A stretch of DNA of 7,989 nt, taken from Aquirhabdus sp. (GTDB taxonomy: Bacteria > Pseudomonadota > Gammaproteobacteria > Pseudomonadales > Moraxellaceae). A program made the position numbers and the translations under genes. Below are positions 6,207-7,989 of the stretch, in pieces; position 1 is the stretch's first letter, and every line of letters begins with the position of its first letter. The notes below the pieces were generated by a model. The model had not been told where the DNA came from. It made no database searches and saw nothing but the letters and a program-made list of their open reading frames with translations. The stretch lies in NCBI GenBank assembly GCA_030152425.1, contig JASLJP010000152.1, positions 1 through 7,989 on the forward strand, in the 5' to 3' direction.

Positions 6207-7790
6207 ATGAATGAACTCAATTTGGCAATTTTCCTGCCGCTGGCGCCGGTGTTGATCGTCAGCCTGACTGCGGTGCTGGTCATGCTGCTGATTGCGATCA
6301 AACGTCATCACAACCTCACGGCTACCGTGACCGTGATCGGCCTCAACGCGGCCTTGGCCTCGGTGTTTCTGCCTGCAGTGCAACGCATTCAGCAATACCC
6401 GATAGAAGCCTTCCGCCAGTTTTTCCAACTGGCACCGGATCAAGGCATCGGCATTCGCGAGTTTGTGCTGCTGAATTTCATGCCTGAGCATGTGTTTACC
6501 GGCAAGCAGGCAGCGCTCAACGTGGTCAGCTCGTTGTTTATGGTAGACGGCTTTGCCCAGTTCTATACCATCCTGATCTTGGTCGCGGCTTTGGCCTGCT
6601 GTACCTTGGCGCATGCCTATATTCATGATTATCATGACAATAAAGAAGAGCTGTATATCTTGGTCTTGATCGCGGTTGCCGGTGGCATCCTGCTGGTCTC
6701 GGCGCATAACTTCTCGTCATTCTTTATCGGTCTGGAGTTGCTGTCGGTGCCGACCTACGGCCTCTTGGCGTATACCCATGAGCGAAGTAAGTCGCTGGAA
6801 GCGGGCATCAAGTATATGGTGCTGTCGGCGACTGCTTCGGCGTCGATCCTGATGGGCATGGCATTCTTGTATGCCTTTAGCGGCACGTTTAATTTTCATC
6901 AGCTTGGGATTCAACTGGTCCACGCGCTGCATGAGCCACTGGCCGTGGCGGGCGTCGGTCTGATCTTGGTTGGCCTCGCGTTTAAACTGTCACTGGTGCC
7001 GTTCCACCGTTGGACACCCGATGTCTATCAAGGTGCACCAGCCCCGATCGCGACCTTCCTTGCGACCGTCAGCAAAGTCGCTGTCTTGGCACTGTTCCTG
7101 CGTCTGATGTTTACCAGCGGCGCACTGGCGATGGAAGGCACCCGCATGGTGCTGGTCGTCATCGCAGTCCTGTCGGTGATCATTGGTAACCTGCTGGCCG
7201 TACGTCAGGTCAATATCAAACGTCTGCTCGGCTACTCCTCGATTGCCCATCTGGGTTATATCCTGATCGCCATCGTGGCCGTTGGTCCGGGCAGCCTTGC
7301 GACCGTGAACATCTACATTGTCACCTATGTGCTGACCACCATTGGCTCGTTCGGTGTGGTCGCGCTGATGTCCAGTCCCTACGATGGCGACGAAGCCGAA
7401 TCACTGGCCGACTATCGCGGTCTGTTCTGGCGTCGTCCACTGCTGACCTCGGTCTTGACCGTGATGATGCTGTCGCTGGCTGGTATTCCGCTGACTGCTG
7501 GCTTTATCGGGAAGTTCTTTGTGGTCTTCTCCGCCACCCAAGGCATGGCCTGGTGGTTACTCGCCGTGGTCATTCTGGGTAGCGCGATCGGTCTGTACTA
7601 CTATCTGCGCGTGCTGATCGTGCTGTACATGACCCCGTCCAAAACACTGCACCTCGATGCGCAAAGCAATTGGGGCGTGCAGGCCGGCGGGATCATGGTG
7701 CTGCTCTGTTCACTGCTGGTACTGGTACTGGGTGTCTATCCAAAGCCACTGATCGAAGCTGCCGCCTTGGCTCAGCTCATCGCCCAGTAA
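6207..7790 (+). CDS. nuoN: NADH-quinone oxidoreductase subunit N (proximal antiporter-like pump)
   Basis: NuoN (527 residues, against 485 in E. coli) is the ND2-like pump subunit nearest the quinone site, with 14 expected helices. Key charges are conserved: Glu177 in FFIGLELLSVPTYG (E. coli Glu133), Lys202 in LEAGIKYMVLSA (Lys158), Lys260 in AFKLSLVPFHRWTPDVYQGAP (Lys217), Lys290 in ATVSKVAV (Lys247) and Lys436 in AGFIGKFFVV (Lys395). The steady offset of about 43 comes from one place: between helix 2 (ending near residue 57) and the MVDGFAQFYT block (112-121) there are roughly 40 residues absent from the E. coli protein as I recall it. After that, the alignment runs through VNIKRLLGYSSIAHLGY (335-351) and SAIGLYYYLRV (459-469) almost without gaps. 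It is the last gene of the operon and is followed 12 bases later by the terminator. Confidence 0.97.
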   Translation: MNELNLAIFLPLAPVLIVSLTAVLVMLLIAIKRHHNLTATVTVIGLNAALASVFLPAVQRIQQYPIEAFRQFFQLAPDQGIGIREFVLLNFMPEHVFTGKQAALNVVSSLFMVDGFAQFYTILILVAALACCTLAHAYIHDYHDNKEELYILVLIAVAGGILLVSAHNFSSFFIGLELLSVPTYGLLAYTHERSKSLEAGIKYMVLSATASASILMGMAFLYAFSGTFNFHQLGIQLVHALHEPLAVAGVGLILVGLAFKLSLVPFHRWTPDVYQGAPAPIATFLATVSKVAVLALFLRLMFTSGALAMEGTRMVLVVIAVLSVIIGNLLAVRQVNIKRLLGYSSIAHLGYILIAIVAVGPGSLATVNIYIVTYVLTTIGSFGVVALMSSPYDGDEAESLADYRGLFWRRPLLTSVLTVMMLSLAGIPLTAGFIGKFFVVFSATQGMAWWLLAVVILGSAIGLYYYLRVLIVLYMTPSKTLHLDAQSNWGVQAGGIMVLLCSLLVLVLGVYPKPLIEAAALAQLIAQ

Positions 7791-7802
7791 GACTGTCGAT
7801 GT

Positions 7803-7836
7803 AAAAAAAACCGGACATGATGTCCGGTTTTTTTTT
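7803..7836 (+). terminator. Bidirectional Rho-independent terminator between nuoN and a convergent regulator gene
   Basis: A 7-bp GC-rich stem, CCGGACA (7811-7817) with TGTCCGG (7821-7827), encloses a 3-base loop TGA. It is flanked by eight A (7803-7810) and nine T (7828-7836). The T run ends transcripts of the nuo operon. On the complementary strand the A run becomes a T run after the same hairpin, so it can also end the convergent gene at 7846-7989. The A and T runs can pair to extend the stem. It starts 12 bases after the nuoN stop and lies 9 bases beyond the stop of the opposing gene. Confidence 0.93.
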
Positions 7837-7845
7837 GGCCAAATG

Positions 7846-7989
7846 CTAGGGCATGTCCTGACAAAACTTCATAAAGGTCTGCATACCCGGGCCTTGGTAT
7901 TTCTGGCGGTGAACGACGAGGAAGAAGGGGCGAGTCAGCGTCCAGAATGGCGTTTCGAGCACCACCAATTGACCGGTTGCCAGCATCGG
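7846..7989 (-). CDS. C-terminal end of a probable LysR-type transcriptional regulator (partial)
   Basis: Read on the complementary strand, an open frame enters from the right edge. It gives 47 residues beginning PMLATGQLVVLE and ending FMKFCQDMP before a TAG (CTA at 7846-7848). The pattern of a short hydrophobic strand (GQLVVL), an arginine followed by a hydrophobic strand ending in a histidine (RPFFLVVHR), then K-Y and a closing amphipathic helix (MQTFMKFCQDM) matches the last part of LysR-family effector-binding domains. Those commonly end with strands of the type R-x-x-x-L-V-x-H-R and a helix ending F-x-x-x-C. The DNA-binding domain and effector specificity lie outside the window, so the target is unknown. 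The gene converges on nuoN and shares its terminator, so nothing here links it to nuo control. Confidence 0.72.
   Translation of the reverse strand, partial: PMLATGQLVVLETPFWTLTRPFFLVVHRQKYQGPGMQTFMKFCQDMP

Noticed and set aside
6171..6707. Minus-strand open frame of 178 codons over the start of nuoN
   Set aside because: It is another antisense shadow with a Gln/Asp/His-rich product and no domain. nuoN on the plus strand explains the region fully.
7834..7843. Ten-base palindrome TTTGGCCAAA after the terminator
   Set aside because: It partly consists of the terminator T run, is short, and has no neighbouring repeat or promoter to suggest an operator.
7813..7858. Possible alternative hairpin pairing GGACATG (7813-7819) with CATGTCC (7852-7858)
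   Set aside because: It is only 7 bp with a 32-base loop, and the right arm codes for the end of the regulator. The local terminator hairpin is far more stable, so this looks like chance.
1..7989. Mobile elements, CRISPR arrays, tRNA or rRNA genes, riboswitches
   Set aside because: No direct-repeat arrays, transposase-like frames, terminal inverted repeats or RNA-gene signatures were seen. The window is almost entirely continuous conserved coding sequence.

Overview
The window is the distal part of a bacterial nuo operon, which encodes the proton-pumping NADH:quinone oxidoreductase (respiratory complex I). It is followed by a transcription terminator and the 3' end of a convergent regulator gene. 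In order it holds the last codons of a gene that by position should be nuoG, then complete nuoH, nuoI, nuoJ, nuoK, nuoL, nuoM and nuoN on the plus strand. A bidirectional Rho-independent terminator (about 7803-7836) follows. The minus strand then carries the C-terminal 47 codons of a probable LysR-type regulator that runs off the window.

The gene order G-H-I-J-K-L-M-N and the protein sequences (from memory very close to the Escherichia coli subunits, NuoI and NuoK most of all) point to a gammaproteobacterium. Base composition by eye is moderately GC-rich, below typical Pseudomonas. A member of Pseudomonadales/Moraxellaceae or a relative would fit, but this is a weak inference from one conserved operon.

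The genes form one tightly packed transcription unit. Three junctions are 4-base ATGA overlaps (I/J, J/K, K/L), two have one-base gaps (G/H, L/M), M/N is 3 bases apart, and the largest gap is 20 bases (H/I). No internal promoter was recognised, and the operon's promoter and proximal genes lie upstream of the window. No stretch over 300 bases lacks a gene.

NuoI carries the two [4Fe-4S] clusters N6a and N6b that deliver electrons towards quinone. NuoH forms the membrane heel beside the quinone cavity. NuoJ and NuoK link it to the three antiporter-like pumps NuoN, NuoM and NuoL. The charged residues known to matter for pumping in these families are present in every subunit, so the enzyme should be functional.

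I found no previously undescribed system here. The points worth a second look are lineage-type elaborations: a His/Asp-rich cytoplasmic loop in NuoM, an enlarged periplasmic loop in NuoN, extra segments in NuoH and NuoJ, an unusually high density of GATC tetranucleotides, and the shared convergent terminator.
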